A stretch of DNA of 64,000 bases, from assembly GCF_001425785.1 (NCBI RefSeq), contig NZ_LMDI01000067.1, forward strand, positions 154,853 to 218,852. The letters run 5' to 3'. The translations under genes were made by a program, and so were the position numbers. Positions 8,000 to 16,416 of the stretch are shown here, one piece after another. How positions within the stretch are numbered: position 1 is the first letter of the stretch; every line of letters starts with the position of its first letter. Under the pieces are notes generated by a model. That model had not been told where the DNA came from, did not search any database, and was given only the letters and a program-made list of their open reading frames with translations. This DNA comes from Rhizobacter sp. Root1221 (lineage in GTDB: Bacteria; Pseudomonadota; Gammaproteobacteria; Burkholderiales; Burkholderiaceae_C).

Positions 8000-10845
8000 G
8001 CACGCCCCTGGTCGGCCGTGCCCGCCACCACGTCGCGCACCGCATTCACCAGGTCCTCGACAGTGCGTTCCTTCTGCACCATCGCACGCACGCCGAGTTG
8101 TGTCGCCTGCTCGCGCAGCGGGTCGCTGACGAAACCCGAGGCCATCACGATCGGCAAGTCAGGACACAGGCGCTTCACCGCGTGCACGAGGGCCATGCCG
8201 TCCATGCCCGGCATGTTGAAGTCGGTCACCAGCAGGTCCGCGGCACCCGGCGCGTGCCGCAGGCGGTCCAGCGCCTGCTGGGCGTCGAGGTGGGCATCGA
8301 CCTGGCAGCCCGCCCGCTCCAGCAACGCCTGCATCGTCACCAGCATCACCGGATCGTCATCGACACACAACACGCGCAGGCCGTCGAGCCGCACCGGGGC
8401 CGGCCCCGGTGGCGCGTCGGCCGGGTCCCGCCGCGGCGGTGCGCACAGCGGCAGGTGGATGTGGAACACACTGCCTTGCCCGGGCGAACTCTCGACACCG
8501 ATCGCCCCCCCGTGGGCCACCACGATGCCATGGGCCACCGACAGGCCAAGCCCGGTGCCCCGGTCAACCGACTTCGTCGTGAAAAACGGTTCGAAGATGC
8601 GCGCCTGTGCGGCGGCTTCGATGCCACAGCCATCATCCTGCACCCACAGATGGGCGTACGTGCCGGGTGAAAGCGGCGGGCCCGCCACCGTCCGAACCGG
8701 GTCCAGCGTTTCGGTGCCGAGCCCGATCACGATGCGGCCGCCACTGGCCGGCATCGCGTGCCAGGCGTTCGTGCAGAGGTTGATCAGCACCTGCTGCAGC
8801 TGGTTGCCGTCCACCTCGGCAAACAGCTCGTCCGGCCCGCGCTGGATTTCCAGCGCCACGTTGGCTGGCAGCGTGGAATGCAACAGGCGCGCGGCTTCGT
8901 CGATCAGCGGCTGCACGGGCTGCGGCAAGCGCTGGGTCGCCTGCTGGCGTCCGAACGCGAGGATCTGCTGCACCAGCGAACGGGCGCGCAGTGCCGAGCT
9001 CGTGATGGTGGCCAGGGGCGCCCTCGCGCCGCTGTCGGGCGACAGGGCGTCCTGGGCCAGCGTCACGTTGCCGAGGATGGCGCCGAGGATGTTGTTGAAG
9101 TCGTGGGCGATGCCACCCGCCAGCGTGCCGATCGACTCCATCTTCTGCGCCTGCCGCAACTGCGTCTCGAGGACCTCGCGGTGGTCCTCGGCCTGCTTGC
9201 GTTCGGTGATGTCGCGTTCCACCACCACGAAGTGGGTGCATCGCCCGGCGTCGTCGTGGATCGGGCTCAGCTTCAGCTCCACCCAGTACGGCTCGCCGGT
9301 GCGGCGGTAGTTGATCAGTTCCGTCTCGAACGGCCGGCTGGCGTTCATTGCATCGCGCAATGCGTCGAGGCGATCGTGCTGGGTCAACGGACCCTCCAAC
9401 CGCTGCAGGCTGCCACCCGTCAGTTGCCAGGGCTGCCACCCGCACAGGCGCTCCACCGCCTGGTTCGCGAACACGATCGTCGGCCCGGGCGCCTCCAGGT
9501 TGGCGTCGGTGATCATCACGGCGTCGTTGAGCCGGCGCACGCAGGTGTCGAGCAGCCTCACCTGTGCCAGCATGGCTTCGCGCTGCGTGATGTCGCGCGC
9601 ATGGACGGTCAATCCGTCCTCCAACGGAAACAAGCGCACCTCGAAGCGGAGCCCATCCAGCCGTTCGACGGCCTCGAATTCGACGGGCTCCTGGCTGGCC
9701 ATGGCCTCCCGGCAGTGGTCCAGGAACCCGCAGTCGGCCACGGAGGCCGACAACAGGTCGGGCAACGCCTGGCCAAGGATCTCTTCACGGGGGTGTTGCA
9801 CGAGCCGCTCGAATGCACCATTGGCCAGCTGCACCCGCCAGTCGGCCCCCACCGCCACGAACGGGTCGGGGATGCTCTCGAGCGTGGCGGACAGCCGGTC
9901 CGCCAGGCGCTGGATCTCGAGCAGGTTCGACTTGCGTTCGGTGATGTCCTGGCAGGCACCGCGCAGGTGGGTGATGCGGCCGTCGGCGTCGCGCACCGCC
10001 TCGCCGATCGACCGCACCCAGCGCTGTGCACCACCGGCAGCCGGTTGCAGCACCAGTTCGCAATCGAAGGGTGTGCCGGCCTGCTGGCAGTCGATCACGG
10101 CGCGGGCCACGCGCGATCGGTCGGGCTCGACGTAGAAGGACAAGGCCTCCTGGAGGCCCGGTGAAAAGCCGGCTGGCATGCCGTGGATGTCGGCCACCAC
10201 GTCCGACCACACGACCTTCTGCCCGCCGATGTCGAACTCCCACGCACCGAGCCGGGCCACGCGGCCGGCGATCGTGAGCATCGTCAGCAACGAGTCGGAC
10301 TGCCGCGCGGTCTGGGCCGACGCCGCTTCGGCGAGGCGGCGCTGGCGCCGTTCCTCCAGCAGCATCACCACCTGGCACGCCAGGGTGATCAGGTCATCGC
10401 GCTGTTGCGCCGACAGCCTGCGTGGTTCGCGGTCAAGCACGGCGAGCGCGCCAAGCGGGTGGCCGCCCCCGACCCGCAACGGCACGCCGGCATAGAAGCG
10501 CACGTTCGGCGGGCCCGTGACCAGCGGACTGCCGGAGAAGCGGTGGTCGGCCCGGGCGTCTGGCACCTCGAAGAAGGTGTCCGCTTCGATGGTGCGGGTG
10601 CAGAAGGAGATGTCGCGCGCGGTTTCGCGCAGGTTCAGGCCCACCTCGGACTTGAACCACTGGCGATCGCGATCGACCAGCGAGATGACCGCCATGGGCG
10701 TATCACAAAGGCGCGCGGCGAGCCGGGTCAGTGCGTCGAAGTGTGTTTCGGGTGGCGTGTCGAGCAGCTCGCAGGACGCGAGCATTCGCAGGCGAGCCGA
10801 CTCGGCATCGTCGTATTCCAACCCCGATGGCCCCATGCCGTACAT
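7981..10845 (-). CDS. GAF-PAS sensor histidine kinase with C-terminal receiver
   Basis: A 954-residue soluble hybrid kinase. In order: an N-terminal GAF domain (about 15-160; starts LRMLASCELLDTPPE, a common GAF-kinase opening), three PAS/PAC modules, an HisKA-type region with GGIAHDFNNILGAI (phosphoacceptor His), an HATPase domain with the GTGLGLSV G-box, and a receiver with Asp in LVTDFNMPG. No membrane segment is seen. The start MYGMG at 10845 has a GGAAGGGG site; upstream in-frame codons to 11301 would run antisense through the Cys-rich gene at 11023 and were rejected. It is convergent with cueR. The signal is unknown; the kinase at 24873 shares the same HisKA type. Confidence 0.88.
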   Translation of the reverse strand: MYGMGPSGLEYDDAESARLRMLASCELLDTPPETHFDALTRLAARLCDTPMAVISLVDRDRQWFKSEVGLNLRETARDISFCTRTIEADTFFEVPDARADHRFSGSPLVTGPPNVRFYAGVPLRVGGGHPLGALAVLDREPRRLSAQQRDDLITLACQVVMLLEERRQRRLAEAASAQTARQSDSLLTMLTIAGRVARLGAWEFDIGGQKVVWSDVVADIHGMPAGFSPGLQEALSFYVEPDRSRVARAVIDCQQAGTPFDCELVLQPAAGGAQRWVRSIGEAVRDADGRITHLRGACQDITERKSNLLEIQRLADRLSATLESIPDPFVAVGADWRVQLANGAFERLVQHPREEILGQALPDLLSASVADCGFLDHCREAMASQEPVEFEAVERLDGLRFEVRLFPLEDGLTVHARDITQREAMLAQVRLLDTCVRRLNDAVMITDANLEAPGPTIVFANQAVERLCGWQPWQLTGGSLQRLEGPLTQHDRLDALRDAMNASRPFETELINYRRTGEPYWVELKLSPIHDDAGRCTHFVVVERDITERKQAEDHREVLETQLRQAQKMESIGTLAGGIAHDFNNILGAILGNVTLAQDALSPDSGARAPLATITSSALRARSLVQQILAFGRQQATQRLPQPVQPLIDEAARLLHSTLPANVALEIQRGPDELFAEVDGNQLQQVLINLCTNAWHAMPASGGRIVIGLGTETLDPVRTVAGPPLSPGTYAHLWVQDDGCGIEAAAQARIFEPFFTTKSVDRGTGLGLSVAHGIVVAHGGAIGVESSPGQGSVFHIHLPLCAPPRRDPADAPPGPAPVRLDGLRVLCVDDDPVMLVTMQALLERAGCQVDAHLDAQQALDRLRHAPGAADLLVTDFNMPGMDGMALVHAVKRLCPDLPIVMASGFVSDPLREQATQLGVRAMVQKERTVEDLVNAVRDVVAGTADQGRAYRAWR

Positions 10846-11022
10846 CGGCACCCCTTCCCGCCTTTTTGCAGCGGCAGCCAGCCTCCGGGCGAAGGCTCGG
10901 CAGGCCACCAGCGTTCTCACCAGCGTACATCGGTTGACGCGTCGCGGCCACCACTGTTTCCGGGGCCCGTTCCGGAACGGGCGTTCACTGTTGGCGGTGG
11001 GCCGGACCGGTACACTCCCCCC

Positions 11023-11286
11023 ATGCGGAAGCTCTTCGCCCTGGTGATCATCGTGTTCCATCTGCTGCAGTCTGCGGCGGCGTGGGCCACGCCCATCAGC
11101 GACTGCTGCCTGGACCCTTGCCCGGGCCCGGCCCAGTGCGCCACGCCCGGCTGCGCGGCGTGCCCCGCCCTGCCCGGCCTCGTGGGCGCCATCCGCGAGC
11201 CCACTCCAGATGCCACCGCGGCATTCGGGCACCACAGCGTGATGCCCCCGAGCCACCACGCCAGCATCTGGCGGCCGCCGGATTGA
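11023..11286 (+). CDS. Small secreted cysteine-rich protein, function unknown
   Basis: An 87-residue protein not recognised by name. A signal peptide (MRKLFALVIIVFHLLQSAAAWA) is followed by a segment with seven Cys in about 21 residues (DCCLDPCPGPAQC, GCAACP), then a His-containing tail (FGHHSV, SHHAS). The spacing resembles metal-binding periplasmic peptides; its resemblance to CzcI-type proteins is only general. It is followed after 52 bases by a second small Cys-rich secreted protein and then by a strong terminator, so the two probably form a unit. The copper genes lie close by, which makes a metal role plausible but unproven. Confidence 0.6.
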   Translation: MRKLFALVIIVFHLLQSAAAWATPISDCCLDPCPGPAQCATPGCAACPALPGLVGAIREPTPDATAAFGHHSVMPPSHHASIWRPPD

Positions 11287-11338
11287 ACGCGGGTCACCCA
11301 CGAACCGCTTTTCTTGTTCAATCCATCAGGAATCAACC

Positions 11339-11470
11339 ATGACTTCCAGACTTGCCAAACTGGCCCTGGCGACCGGCGCGCTGGCCGTGTCCGGCGCCGC
11401 GTTCGCGGCCTCCACCTGCTGCGGCGACTTCGCCGCGTGCTGCCTGGAGATGCTCGCCTGCTGCTTCTGA
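11339..11470 (+). CDS. 43-residue secreted peptide with three evenly spaced Cys-Cys pairs
   Basis: Starts MTSRLAKLALATGALAVSG, a signal peptide with a good cleavage site at AFA-A. The predicted mature part is about 20 residues with six Cys as CC-x5-CC-x5-CC (Cys27/28, 34/35, 41/42) and a C-terminal Phe. An AGGA ribosome-binding site lies 8 bases upstream and a 15-bp terminator hairpin follows at 11505. The exact seven-residue period of Cys pairs suggests metal (copper) binding or disulfide bonding. I know no characterised family with this pattern. It is too short for ordinary gene calling. Confidence 0.65.
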   Translation: MTSRLAKLALATGALAVSGAAFAASTCCGDFAACCLEMLACCF

Positions 11471-11504
11471 GCGGGCGATAAGCCCGTCAAGGCCCGTGAA
11501 GGCC

Positions 11505-11546
11505 CGAGGGGGCCGGCGCTTCACCGCGCCGGCCCCCTCGTCCTTT
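11505..11546 (+). terminator. Strong Rho-independent terminator
   Basis: A perfect 15-bp stem (arm CGAGGGGGCCGGCGC at 11505-11519, complement at 11526-11540) closes a TTCACC loop and is followed by TCCTTTC. It ends the small Cys-rich unit on the plus strand. The convergent galactan operon ends just beyond it, but on the minus strand no T-run follows the hairpin. Confidence 0.82.
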
Positions 11547-11560
11547 CGGCCGTGGCCGTG

Positions 11561-12220
11561 TCACTTCCCGAGGTCGAACCCGAAGTCCACCTGCGCACCG
11601 CGCGGCTTGTCGATCGGCACGAAACGCCAGCGCTTCATCGCGGCCACCGCCGCATCACCGAGCCGCGGGTCGGAGGCACTGGCCACACTCACCTGGCGCG
11701 GCCTGCCATCGGTGCCTACCTCGAATCGCACGGTCACGCGGCCTTCACGCAGCTTGCCCGTCAACGCGGCGTCCCACGCGGGCTCGGCCTGTTCGATGGG
11801 CACGAGTTCGGGCACGGGCGGTGCGGGCTTCAGCGCCACGGGCACCACCGCGTCCACCGCGGCAGCGGACGCGGCCGGCACCACGACCGCCGGCGCGGCC
11901 TCTTCCCGGCGGGGCAGCGTCGCGGCCGCCGAAGCAACGGGCGCGGGCGCGGGCGCGGGCACTGGCGCGCTGGCGGCGGGCACAGGTGGCCGCACCGGCA
12001 CCCGGCGCTCGCGGGCCGCCGGCTTGGGTGCGGCAGCCGCCGGTGCAGGTGCGTGGCTGGCGCCCGCCGGCTTGTCCGCATGGAACTTGATCCAGCGCAG
12101 CGGCGACTCGGCCTCGCGCCTCGCGCGGGTCAGGTCCACCGGCCGCTCCTCGGCCGCAGCGCCGCCAATGGCGGTGAACGCGGCCAGCGCACCGGTCACG
12201 AAGATTTGAACCATTCTCAT
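11561..12220 (-). CDS. TonB C-terminal-domain protein (secreted, Ala/Pro-rich linker)
   Basis: A 220-residue protein. Residues about 150-220 form a TonB C-terminal domain (REGRVTVRFEVGTDGRPRQV ... AAMKRWRFVP). A long Ala/Pro/Val linker (about 60-140) could span the periplasm. The N-terminus (MRMVQIFVTGALAAFTAIGGAAAEE) looks like a cleavable signal peptide rather than the usual uncleaved TonB anchor. The start has a GGGGA site and lies 13 bases after the carbohydrate-binding gene, so it is the last gene of the galactan operon. No TonB-dependent receptor or ExbBD is present here. Confidence 0.72.
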   Translation of the reverse strand: MRMVQIFVTGALAAFTAIGGAAAEERPVDLTRARREAESPLRWIKFHADKPAGASHAPAPAAAAPKPAARERRVPVRPPVPAASAPVPAPAPAPVASAAATLPRREEAAPAVVVPAASAAAVDAVVPVALKPAPPVPELVPIEQAEPAWDAALTGKLREGRVTVRFEVGTDGRPRQVSVASASDPRLGDAAVAAMKRWRFVPIDKPRGAQVDFGFDLGK

Positions 12221-12233
12221 CGCCGGTTCCCCG

Positions 12234-13184
12234 TCAGCGTGCGGGTTCGACATGCAGGCGCGTCCACGACGTGTCTTCGAAGAACTCGAAGTCGTCGAGG
12301 TTGCCCCATCGTTCGGCCGGCGCCTTCACGTAGACACCGACGGTGCACTCGCCGCGGGTCACACGGATGCCCTTGACCGTGTAGGCCTTCCACTTCTGCC
12401 AGCCGTTGTTCAGCATCGGGACGGACATCTGCTGCGCGGTGTCTGAACAACCGCGCGCGACGAGCCGGAGCGCCGTCTCGCCACCGCCCCCCGCCGACCA
12501 CGCACGGAAGCTGTAGACACCGGGCGCGAGCCCCGTGAAGCGCTTGAGCACCAGCACCTGGAACGGCTTGTTCCACACGTACTTCAGCGAATGCTCACCA
12601 CCGCGTGCGTTGGGCTTGGATTTTTCCACCCACACGGCACCGGTGTCTCCGCGCACGGTCCAGCCGGACAGTTCACCGCGTTCGAAGCCCGGGTCGTCGA
12701 GCAGCTGCCGCTTGTCGGCGCCGGGCGGGACCACCGTGGCAGCCACCTCGGCGGGCTGGGCCGACACCAGTCCTTCGGGCAACAGGTCCCCGGGCACATC
12801 TTCTCCCGGCGTGCCGGCGAAGTAGAGGGGCACCACGACCTGCCCGTTCGTGCCCCCGCGGCCATCCTCCAGCGTGTCGGGGGCCTCCGGGTCCAGCACC
12901 CACAGCTGGCTGGTGCCCACGACAAACTTGTACTGCAACACGTCGCTGCGTTTCACGCCGCGCAGCACATACGTCCACACGCCCTCGCCGTTCATCTCCA
13001 TGGGCGCGGCCTTCGGCGACCAGCGGTTGAAGCTGCCGGCCACGGCCACCATGCCGGCCTTCGGGTCACGGTACTGGAATTCGACCTCCACGTCTGCCCC
13101 GGTCCCCCGCACGACGACCCCGGCCTGCGTGGCCTCGAGCGGTGCGAGCAGCAGCAGCAGCAGGGTCCACCATGGTTTCTTCAT
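12234..13184 (-). CDS. Secreted carbohydrate-binding protein: CBM48/AMPK-like plus CBM61-like modules
   Basis: A 316-residue protein without a catalytic domain. After a signal peptide (cleavage near ATQA-G) comes an early-set glycogen-binding-like fold at about 25-122 (VAVAGSFNRWSP, VLQYKFVVG) and a beta-jelly-roll at about 160-305 (LLDDPGFERG ... NNGWQKWKAYTVKGI ... GNLDDFEF). The jelly-roll clearly matches the C-terminal module of the galactanase at 14395-16341, a CBM61-like galactan-binding domain by family context. GGAGG precedes the start. A role in capturing galactan or galacto-oligosaccharide at the cell surface or in the periplasm is inferred. Confidence 0.72.
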   Translation of the reverse strand: MKKPWWTLLLLLLAPLEATQAGVVVRGTGADVEVEFQYRDPKAGMVAVAGSFNRWSPKAAPMEMNGEGVWTYVLRGVKRSDVLQYKFVVGTSQLWVLDPEAPDTLEDGRGGTNGQVVVPLYFAGTPGEDVPGDLLPEGLVSAQPAEVAATVVPPGADKRQLLDDPGFERGELSGWTVRGDTGAVWVEKSKPNARGGEHSLKYVWNKPFQVLVLKRFTGLAPGVYSFRAWSAGGGGETALRLVARGCSDTAQQMSVPMLNNGWQKWKAYTVKGIRVTRGECTVGVYVKAPAERWGNLDDFEFFEDTSWTRLHVEPAR

Positions 13185-13338
13185 TTTCACTCTCCCTCCG
13201 TGTCTCCAGGCCGGGCGCCCCGATGCCCGCCTGACGTGTTCGTTTTTGTGATTCATGTCGCCCAGGAAACGCCGGGCCGCCCCAAGTTCCTTGACCCGCA
13301 CGGGGGGCGGGTCGGGCGCGGCCCGGCGCTGGGGTCTC

Positions 13339-14337
13339 TCAATACGGATCGAGCGCGGCCGTGAATTGCCCGGAGTTGTTCAACGCGCCCATCGTGTAGC
13401 CCTGCCACCCCGGGTAGGCCTGGGGCTCCCAGTAGAAGACACCGAGCCCGTTGCTGCCCCGCGCCTTCACCTTGGTGATCAGGTCGGCAAGCATGAGCTT
13501 CGCGGTTGCGGCCTGCTGCCAGTCCATGCCGACTTCGCTCACGATCACGGGCCGGCCATGGCGGGACACCATGTCGGCCATGTTGGTGCCGATCTTGGTG
13601 TTGTCGCTGGACCACGTGCTGGCGCCCGGGTAGTGCGACATGCCGGTCACGTCCCACTTCGCACCGGCGGACTTCGCGTTGTCGAAGAACCAGCGGAAGA
13701 GCCCGTTGTCGTGGCCGTTCGCGAGGTGCAGCACCACCTTCGCGTTCGGGTACACGGCCTTGGTGGCGTCGTAGCCGCTGTTGATGAACCCGCTCAACTG
13801 GGTGAAGTTGGACGTGCTGCCTTCGGGCAGCAGCATGCCGCTGTTGATCTCGTTGCCCACCTGCACCCACTCCACGTTGATGCCGTTGGACTTGAGGTAG
13901 GACAGGATGCCGTAGGTGTGCTCGTAGACGTCCGTGCGGAGCTGCGCCACCGAGTGGCCGGCCCACGCCGCGGGCTTCGCCTGGTGCGCGGGGTCGGCCC
14001 AGGTGTCGCTGTAGTGGAAGTCGATCATGATGCGCTGCCCCTGTGCGGCCGCACGCTTGGCCTTGTACAAGGTGTCGCTTCCGTCGTTCCACCCATTGGC
14101 CGGGTTGACCCACACCCGCAAGCGGATCGCGTTGGCTCCCTTGGCCTTGAGCAACGCGAACGGGTCATGCCGAAGGGCATCGTCGCCGTAGAACGCATAG
14201 CCCGCCGCCTCCTGCTGGCTGACCCAACTGACGTCCGCGCCCTTGGCGAACGACTGCGCCTGCGCGCACAGGGGAACGGCGAGCACCAATGCCGAGAGCA
14301 TGTGCGCTGCTCGGCGAATCATCTTCAATCCATCCAC
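13339..14337 (-). CDS. GH53 arabinogalactan endo-beta-1,4-galactanase
   Basis: Secreted glycoside hydrolase cleaving beta-1,4-galactan of type I arabinogalactan. The 332 residues have a signal peptide (to about CAQAQS) and a full GH53 TIM barrel with acid/base Glu163 in QVGNEIN and nucleophile Glu268 in VSEVG; DFHYSDTWADP is also typical. The GTG start at 14337 has AGGAG at 7 bases; ATG at 14322 is the alternative. It is a single-domain enzyme, unlike its modular paralogue upstream in the same operon. Confidence 0.92.
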   Translation of the reverse strand: MDGLKMIRRAAHMLSALVLAVPLCAQAQSFAKGADVSWVSQQEAAGYAFYGDDALRHDPFALLKAKGANAIRLRVWVNPANGWNDGSDTLYKAKRAAAQGQRIMIDFHYSDTWADPAHQAKPAAWAGHSVAQLRTDVYEHTYGILSYLKSNGINVEWVQVGNEINSGMLLPEGSTSNFTQLSGFINSGYDATKAVYPNAKVVLHLANGHDNGLFRWFFDNAKSAGAKWDVTGMSHYPGASTWSSDNTKIGTNMADMVSRHGRPVIVSEVGMDWQQAATAKLMLADLITKVKARGSNGLGVFYWEPQAYPGWQGYTMGALNNSGQFTAALDPY

Positions 14338-14394
14338 GGTGAATCTCCTGAAAGGTGATGCCGGCGGCCATCGGACGGTGCCGCCGTTGGGGGG

Positions 14395-16341
14395 TCAAGG
14401 CGTGCCGTCCTCTCGCAGAAACTCGATGTCATCCACGTTGCCCCACGTGCCGGCGGGTGCGTCCACGAGCACCCCCACCGTGCACTGGCCCGACGCGGGG
14501 ACCTGGATGCCGCGCACCGTGGCCTGCTTCCACTTCTGCCACCCGGTGTTGACCATCGGGGCGGTCTTTTCCGCCGCATTGCCGCACTCGCGCGCGAACA
14601 GCATGGTGCTCTTTTCGCCCCCGCCGCCGGACGACCAGGCCTTGAGGGTGTACTGGCCCTCCTTCAGGCCGCTGAAGGTGCGCTTCACCTCGAAACGGAA
14701 CGCACTGCCGAGCCAGTAGTGCAGCGACTGGAGGCCGCTGTGGGCGTTGCCGGGGTTGCGCTCGTTGCTCGCGGCAGCGCTGTCGCCGGTGATCGTCCAC
14801 TCCTTGAGCCCGCCCTGTTCGAAGCCGGGGTCGTCGATGAGGTTGCGGCGCGGCACCACGTGAACATCTGCCACGAGCTGGAGCGGCCGCCCCATCGCCT
14901 CGCCCTTCAGCTGGAAGCGGCCGGGTTGCCGGAGGTTCGCCGGATCCACGTCGTCCCATTGCACATACACGGTGCGCATCGCGTCATCGCTGAACGGCAG
15001 CCGCAGCGACTCCGGCGGAGTCCAGGACTGCCCGGCGAAGGCCGTCAGCCGGATGGGGTCGGCCTGCAGCACCTGGGGAACATCGGCCGGGGTACCGGCT
15101 TCACGCACCCGCTTGAACACCGCCAGCGACGGCAGCGCACGCCCGTCGAAGTCGAACATGGCCTGGTTCTCCCAGCCATTGCCCTCCCCCGTCCGCCAGC
15201 CGGTGCGCGGCATCGGCACCCAGTCCGGTTCCCAGTAGAAGACGCCGATGCCACGCCCGCCCGGCACCTTGGCTACGGCATCGATCACGTCGCGGGTCAT
15301 GCTCGCCTGCCCTTGCACGGTCGCCTTGTAGCCCACGCTCTTTTGCATGTCGGTGTTGAACAAGTTGGGCCAGCCGTCGTTGTCCAGCGTGGTGTACGCG
15401 TAGGCGGTCTCGACCACGGCCACATCCTTGCCGTAGCGGAAGGCGATGTCGTCCATGTTGGCCTGCAGATCCTCCACGGGCCCGTGGTAGTAGGCGTAGT
15501 ACGACAGGCCGATCACGTCGTAGTCCACCTCGTTTTTCTGGAAGAGGTCGAAGACCCGCCGGTACAACTCGTTGTTGCCGCCATCGGCCAGGTGGACCAC
15601 CACCTTCAACGCCTGCGGCGTGCCCCGTTGCGGGTCGGCGTCGCGCACGGCGCGGATGCCTTGTTTCATCAACGCCACGAATCCGGCGTCCCCGCCGATC
15701 TTCGCGTCGGGTTTGTCGACCCAGGTCTGGCCGTCGGGCCACAGCATGCCGCCGTTCAGTTCGTTGCCCACCTGGACCATCGCGGGCATCACGTCCGCCT
15801 TCTTCATCGCGTTCATCACCTGCAAGGTGTAGGTGTAGACGGCCTGCTCGAGCGCCTCGCCGTGCAGGTCACGCCAGGCGGCGGGCTTGGGCTGCTTGCC
15901 CGGGTCCACCCAGAAGTCGCTGTAGTGGAAGTCCAGCAGCACCTTGAGCCCGGCGGCCTTGGCGCGCTTGGCAAGCCGGATCGTGGTGGCCAGGTCGTTG
16001 TTGCCTCCCCCCACGGGTTCCCCGCGCCGGGAGATGATGCGGCCGCCCTCGATGACGTCGCTGTCGTTCACCGGCGTGTGCCACAAGCGCAGGCGGATCC
16101 AGTTGATCCCGTTGTCGCGCACGATGGCGATGGCGTCACCGCGGGCCCCGCTGGCGTCCTGGAACTTGGCGTTCTGGCGCTCCAGCTGGTCGAGCATCGA
16201 CATGTCGGCGCCCATGATGAAGTCCGGCGCGAGGTCGGCAACGGGTTGCACGGTGACGGGTTTGGCCGGCGCCCCCGCAGCCGCGGGCCCAAGCAGAAAA
16301 GCCATGCACAGCATGGCGGTGAAACGATGAGGTAGACGCAT
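14395..16341 (-). CDS. Modular GH53 beta-1,4-galactanase with Ig-like and CBM61-like domains
   Basis: A 648-residue secreted endo-galactanase. It has a signal peptide (cleavage near AAAGA), a GH53 barrel at about 40-420 with acid/base Glu194 (QVGNELN) and nucleophile Glu311 (VVETAY), a bacterial Ig-like (Big_4-type) domain at about 428-495 (VQWDDVDPANLRQPGRF), and a C-terminal galactan-binding jelly-roll at about 500-645 (NLIDDPGFEQGGL ... NTGWQKWKQATVRGI). A GGAG ribosome-binding site precedes the start. It is the second gene of the lamB operon and likely makes long galacto-oligosaccharides outside the cell. Confidence 0.92.
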   Translation of the reverse strand: MRLPHRFTAMLCMAFLLGPAAAGAPAKPVTVQPVADLAPDFIMGADMSMLDQLERQNAKFQDASGARGDAIAIVRDNGINWIRLRLWHTPVNDSDVIEGGRIISRRGEPVGGGNNDLATTIRLAKRAKAAGLKVLLDFHYSDFWVDPGKQPKPAAWRDLHGEALEQAVYTYTLQVMNAMKKADVMPAMVQVGNELNGGMLWPDGQTWVDKPDAKIGGDAGFVALMKQGIRAVRDADPQRGTPQALKVVVHLADGGNNELYRRVFDLFQKNEVDYDVIGLSYYAYYHGPVEDLQANMDDIAFRYGKDVAVVETAYAYTTLDNDGWPNLFNTDMQKSVGYKATVQGQASMTRDVIDAVAKVPGGRGIGVFYWEPDWVPMPRTGWRTGEGNGWENQAMFDFDGRALPSLAVFKRVREAGTPADVPQVLQADPIRLTAFAGQSWTPPESLRLPFSDDAMRTVYVQWDDVDPANLRQPGRFQLKGEAMGRPLQLVADVHVVPRRNLIDDPGFEQGGLKEWTITGDSAAASNERNPGNAHSGLQSLHYWLGSAFRFEVKRTFSGLKEGQYTLKAWSSGGGGEKSTMLFARECGNAAEKTAPMVNTGWQKWKQATVRGIQVPASGQCTVGVLVDAPAGTWGNVDDIEFLREDGTP

Positions 16342-16416
16342 GGCGAGGCTCCGGCGGGTCGGTTCGGGCAGCGGGCCCGGTCGGGCCCGCTGCGTTCAGG
16401 GGGTTACGCCGTCAGC

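Noticed and set aside
10846-11301. N-terminal extension of the PAS kinase
   Set aside because: The kinase has a good ribosome-binding site at 10845, and the extension runs antisense through the Cys-rich secreted gene.
14719-16335. 538-codon plus-strand frame
   Set aside because: Antisense to the modular GH53 gene, which has catalytic Glu residues and a signal peptide.
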